Below are positions 45,212-56,040 of a stretch of DNA of 64,000 nt, in pieces. Each line of letters starts with the position of its first letter. Position 1 is the stretch's first letter. The DNA lies in assembly GCA_021613375.1 (NCBI GenBank), contig CM038721.1, forward strand, positions 2,237,486 to 2,301,485, read 5' to 3'. The DNA is from Megaleporinus macrocephalus (taxonomy: Eukaryota > Chordata > Actinopteri > Characiformes > Anostomidae). The notes beneath the pieces were generated by a model. The model did not search any database, had not been told where the DNA came from, and saw only the letters and a list, made by a program, of their open reading frames with translations. The position numbers and the translations under genes were made by a program.

Positions 45212-46458
45212 TACACTACTAACCACTACACCACCATACTAACCACTACACCACCATACTAACCACTACACCACCATACTGACCACTACACCACCATACT
45301 AACCACTACACCACCATACTGACCACTACACCACCATACTAACCACTACACCACCATACTAACCACTACACCACCGTACTAACCACTACACCACCGTACT
45401 GACCACTACACCACCATACTAACCACTACACCACCGTACTAACCACTACACCACCGTACTGACCACTACACCACCGTACTAACCACTACACCACCATACT
45501 AAGCACTACACCACCATACTAACCACTACACCACCATACTAACCACTACACCACAATACTGACCACTACACCACCGTGCTGACTAATACACCACCGTACT
45601 AACCACTACACCACCATACTAACCACTACACTACCATACTAACCACTACACCACCATACTGACCACTACACTACCATACTGACCACTACACCACCGTGCT
45701 GACCACTACACCACCAAACTGACCACTACACCACCATACTAACCACTACACCACCGTACTAACCACTACACCACCATACTAACCACTACACTACCATACT
45801 AACCACTACACCACCATACTGACCACTACACTACCATACTGACCACTACACCACCGTGCTGACCACTACACCACCAAACTGACCACTACACCACCAAACT
45901 GACCACTACACCACCATACTAACCACTACACCACCATAGTAACCACTACACCACCATACTGACCACTACACCACCATACTGACCACTACACCACCATATT
46001 GACCACTACACCACCGTGCTGACTAATACACCACCGTACTAACCACTACACCACCATACTAACCACTACACTACCATACTAACCACTACACCACCATACT
46101 GACCACTACACTACCATACTGACCACTACACCACCTTGCTGACCACTACACCACCAAACTGACCACTACACCACCATACTAACCACTACATCACCATACT
46201 AACCACTACACCACCGTACTAACCACTACACCACCATACTAACCACTACACCACCAAACTAACCACTACACCACCATACTAACCACTACACCACCGTACT
46301 AACCACTACACCACTGTACTAACCACTACTAACCACTACACCACCGTACTAACCACTACACCACCGTACTGACCACTACTAACCACTATACTAACCACTA
46401 CACCACCGTACTGACCACTACACCACCGTGCTGACTATGACACCGCCATGCTAACCAC
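45212..46458. repeat. 20-bp minisatellite, about 62 units
   Basis: Unit accatactaaccactacacc with variants (ccgtact, ctgacc, ccgtgct, ctacca). A longer duplication is visible within it: accgtgctgactaatacacc appears at about 45573 and 46013. The unit resembles, from memory, the 3' end of the same LINE-type repeat family (gctaaccactacaccaccgtgc), whose copy lies directly upstream. Confidence 0.95.
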
Positions 46459-46860
46459 GATGATGTGTTGCTTCAGCCAATCAGAGTGGCATTGACTGGT
46501 TGAAATCATAAGTTGGCTTACCATAATTTTCCACAAATTTCCAAATAAATAAATACATACATACATACATAAATACCTAAATTGTTCAATTATTTAAACA
46601 GATATAAAAATATAATTTACACAAACAATATTAATGACAACAATGTTATTTGCCATAAATTAAAAAACAAAATATTATATTAATTAATGATGTCAATTTC
46701 TAGCACCTGTCTTAGACGTCCAAAAAAATGAGCTAGTCGGACGTCCAAATGTTTAACTGCATATTGACGTCCAAGTGGGGGACCTAGACTGCACGTCGTG
46801 GAGAAGTCCAGATTTGGTCTAGATCTGCACGTCCATAAGATTTCTAACGTTTAGTGGCTC
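46459..46860. other. AT-rich sequence with repeated gacgtcc motif
   Basis: Three copies of gacgtcca in 46710-46780, plus gacgtcc/cacgtcc-like variants (for example cacgtcgtgg, cacgtccata) to 46840. No gene is present. A short interspersed repeat is possible. Confidence 0.4.
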
Positions 46861-47700
46861 GACCCCCTGTTAACATAGCACCTCAAAGTCAACAGTGGAG
46901 GAAATTCCATGATACGGGCTCTTTAAAGCTTTTTTTATGCTTTGTCTCCCACGGCAACCATCGTAACTAGATAAGCCTGATCATTAGCACTTGATGGCAG
47001 TCGGTTTAATAGGGGTGATGACACGAATTGATCAATACAGGCTCATGAAGACACGAGGAGGCGCGACTGGCACCATCAGACATGAGTTTCGATTGGATAA
47101 TAGGAGCGCAGGCCGTGAATGCCGTACTTGGATATTTTTGATGTACTCAGTGGGAGGAATCATGCACGCGGCCACTGTTCGCCATATTTCTCGTGCTCTT
47201 ATCACGTTTCACACAATACGCTGTGATGATAAAGTCGCTGCCTCGTGGGAAACCACATTATTAGCAGCAGTAATTGGTCGCCGTTGCCGCCTTGTTGTAG
47301 GCCTATTAGCGGTACACGCTATACCCTTTAGACGCTGTGAGTAATTCCGTGGTAACGTTCCCCGGGTGAGAGTAATAGGGAACGCGCCGTCATTATCCAT
47401 GATCGGGGTCATCCTTTTGAACTGTTGCTGGAGATTAAAGACGAAGCCACAAACAGCAAATTTACTGACCACGCAGTCCTTGAATACACATTTGCATGAT
47501 TTCGTAGACGTGGAATTATTTTAATTAATTGTTGCTGTGTTTCACGCTCATGAGAGGATATTTGATGTTCAATATTTATGCAATTAGCGGCTCCTCAGAC
47601 GCAAACAGCTGAGAAGTCAGATTACCATTTAAAATACAAAATGTGGAAGTTGATTCGAATGCAAATGTGAGTGGCGTTCCTGAACACACCAGAGCAGAAA
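46861..47700. other. Low-repeat island, candidate conserved non-coding sequence
   Basis: Balanced composition for over 800 bp with no transposon, array or recognisable coding domain. A 117-codon frame at 46991-47344 is open but has no known motif. This resembles sequence around developmental genes but cannot be shown without comparison. Confidence 0.35.
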
Positions 47701-48189
47701 GCCATCTGATTCAGGTCCTCCGACGACCCTGTTACGAGCGCAGATGTCTGAAATAAGATCCAGTCCTCAGTCAATACGGGGAGCAGTGAAATACATACCA
47801 ACTAAGCTAAATACATCATTCTCTAACATTTCTGATGCAGCATCAAAGCTAAATATATATTTTAGCTGGAATATGTTCAAGAACGGAACTTTTTTTAGTG
47901 TCTCTAAGTCGTGTGCAACCATATGACAGCTCATCATCACAGATCATGATAGGATCTAATACTCATACTCAGGTGTTTTTAATCATATAGTCATATGTTA
48001 TTATTATATATGTTCAATATTTAATGCTGTACAGGTTCCCTTTAAATGTGTAGATTCCTTAATGCTTCCTGGAATCTAGAGTTTTTGCCAAAAAGTTAGA
48101 AAACTTACATTGTATATGTTATTTAAACTTTAAGCTATTAATGCATCTGCTAAAAGCGGCTGTGTTCTCTTATTTTTTGCTTTTTGTTT
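47701..48189. other. No gene recognised
   Basis: AT-rich. At about 48139 the phrase catctgctaaaagcggctgt begins a segment also seen before the second 29-bp array (51000). Confidence 0.4.
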
Positions 48190-49680
48190 GGCTGTGAGTT
48201 TCAGTATCATCATCTGAAGGTTGTAAGTTTGAATCCCATTATAGGATATTTTGATAGCTTAATTTTTTGTCCACAGTTTCCTATTCGCCAGCTTCTTGTT
48301 CAAAGATTTCTGTTAATCTGAGTTTGCAAGTTTGAATCTCATCATCTGATGGTTACAAGTTTGAATCTCATAATCTGAGGATCATCTGATGGATTTTTTT
48401 TAATCCCATCAACTGAGGATTGTGAGTTCGAATCTCATCATCTAAAGGCTCTGAGTTTGAATTTCATCATCTGAAAGATATGAGTTTGAATCTCATCATC
48501 TACAGGATGTGAGTTTGGATTTCATCGTCTAAAGGTCGTGAGTTTGAATCTCATTATCTGATGGTTACAAGTTTGAATTTCATCATCTGAAGGTTCTGAG
48601 CTTGAATTTCATCATCAGAAAAATATGAGTTTGGATCTTTTCATCTGAAGATTCTAAGTTTGAATCTCATCATATGAATGTTGTGCGCTTGAATCTCATC
48701 CAAAGGGTTGTGAGTCCCATCGCGTTTATGTGAGATTGAATCCCATAATTTAACAGTTGTGGTTTCTAATCTCAACATGTAAAGTTTGTGAGTTTGAATC
48801 TCATCATCTGATTACTGAGTGCTTGAATCTTATCTTAAGGCTATGAGCATGCATCTCATCACCTGAAACTTGTGGGTTTGAATCTCTGTGCGAGATTTCG
48901 TCATCAGAAAGTTGTGAGTTTGAATCTCATCATCTGAAGATTGTGAGTTTGAATCTCATCATCTGAAGATTGAGAGCTTGGATCTCATCATCTGAAGATT
49001 GAGAGCTTGGATCTCATCATCTGAAGATTGAGAGCTTGGATCTCAGCATCTGAAGATTGTGAGTTTGAATCTCGTTATCTAAAGGTTCTGAGCTTGAATC
49101 TCATCATATGAATGTTATGAGCTTGAATCTCATCATATGAATGTTATGAGCTTGAATCTCATCTAAGGGGTTGTGAGTTTAAGTCCCCTTAAACTTATGT
49201 GAGATTGAAGCTCATGATTCAACAGTTGTGGGTTTGAATCTCAACATGTAAAAGCTGTGAGTTTGAATCTCATCTTCTGATTATTGTGACCTTGAATCTT
49301 ATCTAAAGATTATGAGTGTGCATCTTATCACCTGAAACTTGTGAGTTTGAATCTCTGTGCGAGACCGTATTTCGTCATCTGAAAGTTGTGAGTTTGAACC
49401 TCATCATCTAAAGATTGTGAGCTTGAATCTCATCATCAAAAGGATGCGAGTTTGAATCTTATCATATGAATATTGTGAGCTTGTGTCTCATCTAAGGGGT
49501 TGTGAGTTTAAGTCCCATCATCTGAAGTATATGTGAGCTTGAATCCCATCATTGTGAGCTTGAATCTTATCTGAAGGTTATGAGTGTGCATCTTGTCCCC
49601 TGAAACTTGGGAGTGTGAATCTCTATGCGAGACTGAATCTCGTCATCTGAACACATGAGTTTGAATCTCATCATCTCGTG
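48190..49680. repeat. Degenerate 29-bp minisatellite with B-box-like core
   Basis: About 50 diverged units containing gtgagtttgaatctcatcat and ctgaaggtt. The core AGTTTGAATCTC (sometimes AGTTCGAATCTC) is close to the Pol III B box GGTTCGANTCC. Units differ by many substitutions and length changes, so the array is older than most in the window. A second, shorter array is at 51020-51330. Confidence 0.85.
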
Positions 49681-50536
49681 TATTTATATCATTGACTGTT
49701 AAAAAATTTTTCAGTACAACTTTGTGGAGGTTATACCTTCTTACAGAACGCTCCAGCTCCACATGCTGCAGCTTTCAGTTTAGCAAGACTTGAACAAGCA
49801 CCTTCACCAGCTACTCCGATTTTAATTAGATACATTCCATCAAAGTCAAAGGCTTCTTTAACGGGGCTGTAAGCTTTTTGGCACCTTTATTTTTAAGAGT
49901 GAGACGTGTGTACGTTGCACATCAGAGTGTCTTACTTGACTTCTAAGTTGAACATTGTAGGCTTTCTCTTCACAGGGTTTGGCGTGAATGTGCTTGGCTT
50001 GAGAACAAACCATGAGAGATATTAATGAGCTCGGTTCATCTCCTGTGGTCACCATTTCACTTAAACCCACATACTCCGCTGTCTGCAGTATCACTGCGTC
50101 TAATCAAAACTGTAATTGCCTGCTACTAATGCTCCTTTGAGCGGGCTGAGATATGCCGAGAGCTTAATCACGCCGCCTGTTGTTTGATGGAGCTGATGAG
50201 GTGCGGACGAAAGTGCCACTCTGTTCGAGTAGCTCGGCATTAGCAAACTTCAACATGAATGTCGCACTTGAATTTCAAAGCGTGAACCAAAAACATGGAG
50301 GACGAGCACTCAGTTCTCCTACTCGTTCCTTCAGAGCATGGACCGAACACATAATAGGAAAAGCTTCTACAGTACCGTGTCCTACTGTACTCTAATCAAG
50401 CTGAGTACCTCACAGGCCTGTCGGGGAGTTTCCTGGATAGTGCATCAGGTGATGTTTGACACTGATTCAGTGTGGCCAACTCCTCAGTAAGGAAAGTAGC
50501 TATTGGCTGTCCTAATAAAAGTTTCTAAATGACGTC
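49681..50536. other. Low-repeat island between the two B-box-like arrays
   Basis: About 850 bp of balanced single-copy-looking sequence. Homeodomain-type TAAT cores occur at several places (for example taatcaaaactgtaattgcc at 50101). It is a candidate conserved non-coding sequence by appearance only. Confidence 0.35.
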
Positions 50537-51010
50537 AATCAACCTTTATTTTTACTCGGGGGTACATTGAGGGAGACCCTCGTTTACAATGTAGCCGAGC
50601 ATCACAATTGTTAAACAAAAAGGGATTGAAATTACATTAAAGTTAATTTTAATGAGTACTTAAAATGTAAAATAAACAATAAGAACAGACAAAATTAAGT
50701 AAGATAAATCGTAAAAGAAAACAAATAAAAACTGAATAAGAAACTAAAACGAAGGATAAGACAAAAGTAAAAGAATAAGTCAATAAAAATAGATATAAAT
50801 ATAGTAGTAAAACTTAAAATGTAAAAGAAACAATAAGAGACTAAATGAAGATAAATCATAAAAGAAAAACAAAGAAAAACTGAATAAGAAACTATAACCA
50901 ACAATAGGACAAAAGTAAAATAACAAGTCCATACAATAGATATAAATATAGTAGTAAAACCTATAATAGTAAAAAAAAAAAAAATACAAAAAATAAAAGT
51001 AAAAGCAGCT
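50537..51010. repeat. Dispersed repeat, partner of 4060-4380
   Basis: atttttactcgggggtacat, cattgagggagaccctcgtt, acaattgttaaacaaaaagg and long aagtaaaa/gataaatc blocks. The A-rich part is internally duplicated (about 50695-50800 and 50850-50960). Confidence 0.65.
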
Positions 51011-51019
51011 TTGTTATTT

Positions 51020-51330
51020 TTTGCTTTTTGTTTGGGAGTTTGAGTGTGAGTTTAAATCTCATCATCTGATGCTTGCAAGTTTGAATCTCATCGCCTTAAG
51101 GTTGAGTTTGAATCTCATCATCCAAAGGTTGAGTTTGAATCTCATCATCTGAAGGTTGTGTTTGAATCTCATTGTCCGAAGGTTGTCAGTTTGAATCTCA
51201 TCATCTGATGCTTGCAAATTTGAATCTCATCATTTGAAGGTTGTGAGTTTGAATCTCATCATTCAAAGGTTTTGTATTTAAATCTCATCATCTGAAGGTT
51301 GCAAGTTTGAATCTCGTCATCTAAAGATTT
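51020..51330. repeat. Second 29-bp B-box-like array (about 10 units)
   Basis: Same unit and same lead-in (ttattttttgctttttgttt) as at 48170-48190, so it is a dispersed partial copy of the first array. Units include gtttgaatctcatcatc. Confidence 0.85.
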
Positions 51331-52510
51331 GAATTTCAGAAAATTTTAAAATGATCAGACCAATAGCAATGCTCCAAGATCACTTGCAAATTATTCAGAT
51401 TCTATTGACTAACATCATTAGAGAAAGCAAGGGCGTAGATTTGCCCTTGACATTGGTGGGGACCCGTGAAGCCGGGGAGAAAGCTTGCTTGAGGGAGCGA
51501 GCCCAAACCTCACAGCATGGAGACCCGTGACTGGGTTATGTGGGCTGTGCTAACGAGCCACTGCTGTGATGCGATGATGATTGACAGGTGTGTGTAATGA
51601 ATGAGTGATTGAGTGTGTGCAGGAGGGTGTGTCCGAAGCTACCTAGAATTCCGGAGACTGCGACCTCTGCAGGCGTTGTGAGGAAGTGCTTACAATATGT
51701 TATATCATTGTCAGGTTAATGTTTCTCCTAACTGTTGAACCTTTTCATTTTTAAAGGCTTACTTTTTCTAACTACTAATTATTGTAGGCGTCTTTGGGTT
51801 TTAGAAAAGTGCTATATAAGAAAAAAGTGTTAATATTATTTTTATTATTATAATAATAATAATAATAATAATAATTTTTATTATTATTAGTAGTAGTATA
51901 TGTAAATGCTTTGGCACTGTGATATATGTTGTGTCTTTTAAATAGATTTTTAGCCCATTTAAACACAATATACAAATATTTCTGTACAAAAATCAACATA
52001 TTACATTGTCCTGACCTACAATACTGTGTATGAGAGTCTGTGACGGCTGAAAACTAGTAGAAACCAATTAGCGAGATCCACGAGATCAAGTGAACGGCGT
52101 CACTTCCTTCAGTGTTCTCCTGATTAGTATGTAAAGCTGATACATTTATATATATTTAAACCAAAAATAATCAAATTGCAAATGACATCTCACACTGTAT
52201 TTAAAACGGTTGACAGTTTAATGTGCTAGTCTACACAGCCACACACTGTTTGGCTGATTGCACGAGTAATCAAGGGACCCCTCGCGTTTCTCTTCTCTTC
52301 AAATTACAATCAGGCGTTTATGAACTCTTTTTGATTTAAATATATGAAACGGATGGTTCCGGTCCTGAAGTCTGAGCTGTGTTTACAGTGTACGCAGACT
52401 TACGGCCACCTCATAGCAATGAGTTCTGTGGCAAGTCACTTAAAACCATCACGCAGTGAACAGAGAGACGGCTAACAGGATAAAACTCTGTGAAACGAGA
52501 GCCCCCGAAA
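51331..52510. other. No gene recognised; microsatellite at 51845-51890
   Basis: Includes a short possible interspersed repeat (gggcgtagatttgcccttga at 51431) and an (ata/att)n stretch. Nothing else is recognisable. Confidence 0.4.
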
Positions 52511-53498
52511 CACCAATCAGCCATAACATGAAACCCACCTCCTTATATCTCCACTCACTGTCCACTGTATCAGCTCCACTGACCATACAGGACCTCCACT
52601 CACTGTCCACTGTATCAGCTCCACTGACCATACAGGACCTCCACTCACTGTCCACTGTATCAGCTCCACTGACCATACAGGACCTCCACTCACTGTCCAC
52701 TGTATCAGCTCCACTGACCATACAGGACCTCCACTCACTGTCCACTGTATCAGTTCCACTGACCATACAGGACCTCCACTCACTGTCCACTGTATCAGCT
52801 CCACTGACCATACAGGAGCTCCACTTACAGACTGTAGTTCATCTGATTCTCTGTATACTTTATTACTCTGTTCTTTAATGATCAGGACCCCCACAGGACC
52901 ACCACAGAGCAGAAACTATTAGAGAGGTGGGTCATTCTGAGCACTGCAGTGACACTGACGTGGTAGAGGTGTGTTAGTGTCTGTTGTGCTGGTATGAGTG
53001 GATCAGATACAGTAGTGCTGCTTTAACACTGTGTCCACTCACTGTCCACTCTATTAGACACTCCTACTACTTTCTGGTCCACCTGTCAGAGACAGTAGCT
53101 CATCTGCTGCTGCACAGTTTGTTTTCTCTAGTTCTTCATCAGTGGACACAGGACGCCGCCCACAGGACACTGCTGTCCGGATAGTTTTGGTTGGTGGACG
53201 ATTCTCAGTCCAGCAGTGACACTGAGAAGGTGTTTAAAGGTGTCTGATCATTTCACACCAGCACAACACAAACTAACACACGGCGGTTACTGTGGATATA
53301 GCTGATGGTCATACTAATGTGAGTCCACTGTGTAGTTCTGTAATGGATTAAAAACAGTAGGACTAAAAATGTAGTACAGGGGAAGCAGCCACCCAATAGT
53401 ATCTGCTCTGTGGTGGTCCTGTGGGGGTCCTGATCATTAAAGAACAGAGTAATAAAGTATATAGAGAATCAGATGAACTACAGTCTGTAAGTGGAGCT
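52511..53498 (+). mobile_element. Palindromic DNA element with 104-bp inverted arms (copy C)
   Basis: Left end caccaatcagccataacatg, then six 45-bp units. The 104-bp arm (52817-52920) is repeated in inverted orientation at 53395-53498, matching at 102 of 104 positions. The centre holds attctcagtccagcagtgac and a gtgttagtgtctgttgtgct / agcacaacacaaactaacac inverted pair. The right terminal part beyond the arm is missing and TA-rich sequence begins. It has no coding capacity. The structure would fold back as a long hairpin. Confidence 0.85.
52549..52820. repeat. 45-bp minisatellite, 6 units (in copy C)
   Basis: Units contain ctgtccactgtatcagctcc and accatacaggacctccactc and are nearly identical. 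They are much more homogeneous than those at 1-374. Confidence 0.95.
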
Positions 53499-53739
53499 TA
53501 CATATATATATATATATGAGGCCACTGAAGGGAGGCGTGTTTTTTCTGGGCACCAGATACTACGTGGTGAGCATAGGGTACTATATAGGGTTAATATTGG
53601 ATGTAATTTTGCTAATTTTGAACTCATTATTAAAGATTATTAAATATTATTTAACAGATTTTTTACTAGAGCTTGTTATATGCTAGTATAGTGAGATCAG
53701 TAATGAGTTTAATGTTGGCTATATATAAAATTACTGTGT
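53499..53739. other. No gene recognised; short (TA)n
   Basis: (ta)n at about 53502-53517 directly abuts the inverted arm. Confidence 0.5.
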
Positions 53740-54145
53740 AAAAGTTTTAGTCGCTTGGGGACATTACTGTATTTAAAAGGCTTTTATTTACTCAGTAAAC
53801 ACTTTATTATTAAACATTAAACAGTATTAATAGAGTAAGTAGTGTTTTTCATACGTCAGTGTGTTTATTTAACTCTTTCCAAGCTTCTCCTAAACAACCC
53901 AGTATTATAATCAGTTCTCATCTAATACCTGCTTTGACTGCTCAGTACTTCATTAAGCTAAATCAAGATTTGCTGCTGAAGGAACTGAACACATTCATAC
54001 AATGTCTGGGGCGTCCAGGAGAAATCTGGAACCTAACTTTGTTCTTCAAACTGGATCAAGATCTGATCTACTTCTCTCACAATAACATATACATGTTACT
54101 TTGTATTGTATGTCTGATTATTTACGTCTGCTGTTCTTACTGGTG
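53740..54145 (+). mobile_element. Interspersed repeat, copy 2 (partner 29914-30385)
   Basis: Very similar to 29914-30385 from aagttttagtcgcttgggga onward, including the open frame from 53859 that begins MCLFNSFQASPKQ. The two copies differ at only a few positions in about 270 bp, so they separated recently or were homogenised. Confidence 0.7.
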
Positions 54146-54149
54146 AAAT

Positions 54150-54655
54150 CCTTTGCAAGCTGTCCAACTCCAAATGAAGAGCTACAGCACACATGCTAAG
54201 ATCATCTCATGCCAAGAAACTAGACCCAGCATTGAATAACACCTGCCACTCAATCACTGGTTGTTTGAAGCCCACCAATGTTAACAACTTGCACCTCCTC
54301 ACTGGCATTGCCCTTGCCAATGTTAAGGCAACCAATGATGAACACCACCCCCTCTATAGATGCGTACCCCCGGGCCCAACGTCTGAGGCCCAGGAGAAGC
54401 TTTCTCAGCAACCAGACTTGAGGATGACCCCCCTCCCATTGACATGGGTATCCCCCCGGGCTCAGGAGCACCATGAATCCAATGGAAAATGCTCCACCGC
54501 CTGAGAACAGGAACAGGGCGATCAGAAGCTACCATGGGGGGATATGAAACTGGCCAGACCACCTGTGCATGTAGGAAGAGGACCATACGATGCAGCACTG
54601 CCTCATCTGCCCCCTACTACCCAATCAGTGCAGCCCAAAGGGTCTAGGAAATAGG
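54150..54655 (+). pseudogene. LINE polyprotein C-terminal relic
   Basis: The frame from 54193 reads RSSHAKKLDPALNNTCHSIT and then GCLKPTNVNNLHLLTGIALA, matching the region after the reverse transcriptase in fish LINEs (HTKKLDxxLNxxMRxITGCLRPTPxxxLPVLAGI). After a stop, another frame continues RLRTGTGRSEATM and then CACRKRT, like the C-terminal cysteine motif with one Cys lost. Frameshifts and stops show it is dead. The LINE clade is not determined. Confidence 0.7.
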
Positions 54656-55080
54656 AAACTGTGATATAACCTTCAATATAAAAATAAGCTTTAAAGACAC
54701 GTCATATAAGTCCTAGTCTGAAAAACACGTCCCCTTCCAGTCCTACTGGAAACACTCATTAAATACAGTTTTTATATTATATAATAGTATTATTCGTTTT
54801 TTTTCTTTATACACCTGTGCCATCATCAACTATAATAAAAGGGTTAGACGATTATCCTGACATCCAGTGTTAATATTGACATGAATATTCCAAATAATTC
54901 CTAATAGCAAAAATTAAAGGCAGCATAATTTCTGATTAGTGCAAATGCTTTCTGTACAGCTGAACATGAAGGCAATCTGTGAGAAGTGCTGCCAGGTAGA
55001 GCAATCAAAGCCAGCGAGAAGCACCGAGCCCCTTTAAAAAGAGCCGGAGAAAGCATGTAGCACAGAACGACACAGCAAAG
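54656..55080. other. No gene recognised
   Basis: AT-rich sequence between a LINE relic and the GC-richer island. Confidence 0.4.
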
Positions 55081-56040
55081 TGGATAATCATGTCCTACGA
55101 GCTGGGATTGCACACGTTTCCCGTTTCCTCCGCAATGTGAGGTTCATATCGCGCCGAGGCGGCCGCTCCTCCGAAGACATCAATCGAGCTTTCAGCGCGG
55201 TGAAGATGCGGCGTGTGAAGCGAGCAATGAAAGAGGGAGAAGTTTGAATGGCTAACTTTTTTTTTAGGGTCTAATAAAAGCTTACATAACCGCCTCGGGG
55301 GGGCTTTATCGCCAAGTTTAGATTTCTTGGTTTTGACAGTTATGTGTAAAAACGTGCTATCAGCTTACGGAGCGCTTACGGATTTTATGGGCCCCATAAA
55401 AGTGGTTAAATATATGCAACAAACAGGCAACTAATGCTTTTTGTCCTATGAAAATTTCATTGAAAGCATCTCAGGCGGCTCCGGCGCGCAGGAAAAAGAT
55501 TAAGCTAATGTAGGCTCGTGCTAAGAGGCTTTCTCAGGACCGCGCTCTTAGATGACATAACTCAGCCATTACAATGCTAGCCTGGAGCTGGTTGCGGTGA
55601 AAACCACACGGCTGCATCTATTTGACCTTGCCTGCGAGTCAAAAACAGAAAGAAAATGAAAAAAACAATGAAAAAAAAAGAAAAGGGAAAAACAAGAGCT
55701 GTCCAGTTTTCTTTTATTTAGTGCTGGGAGCAGAAATATGACTCTATAAAAGCGGAGGGATCTGGAGAGTCGAGGCCTCGCCGAGATGGGCTTATGCTCT
55801 GGGGCCGTCCGGCCAGCGACAGTGACATATTGCGCGGGCCGGAGCCGCTGAAGCCGGCCAGGTGTATGACAAATGGCACGCGCGATCAGGAAACATCTGT
55901 TATTCATCATGCCCCCACGCCCTGGCACCGGCCCTCGGGCTCCACCCGCAGCCGCAGCGTGGCCGGCCGTGCCAGCCGGCCTTAAAGACGCTGTTAGGGC
56001 CTGCCGAGGCGAAGGGCAGCCAGTTTAACATGGGGGGGAC
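55081..56040. other. Low-repeat, partly CpG-rich island, candidate conserved non-coding sequence
   Basis: Balanced to GC-rich sequence without repeats. 55790-56040 has many CpG and CCGGCC steps (for example gcgcgggccggagccgctga), unlike the AT-rich surroundings. Frames are open but have no known domain. Regulatory use is an inference. A perfect inverted repeat lies at 55383-55401. Confidence 0.4.
55383..55401. promoter_or_regulatory. Perfect TTTTATGGG-C-CCCATAAAA inverted repeat
   Basis: Nine-base arms around one central C. TTTATGG is close to the TTTAYGG/TTTATKR sites bound by CDX and posterior HOX proteins, so two sites face each other. Binding is an inference; the repeat itself is exact. 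Confidence 0.4.

Noticed and set aside
45212..46458. CRISPR-like regular array
   Set aside because: Units are contiguous with no unique spacers, and the genome is clearly eukaryotic.
46991..47344. 117-codon frame in a low-repeat island
   Set aside because: No recognised domain and composition gives no coding signal I can defend; kept only as part of a candidate conserved non-coding region.
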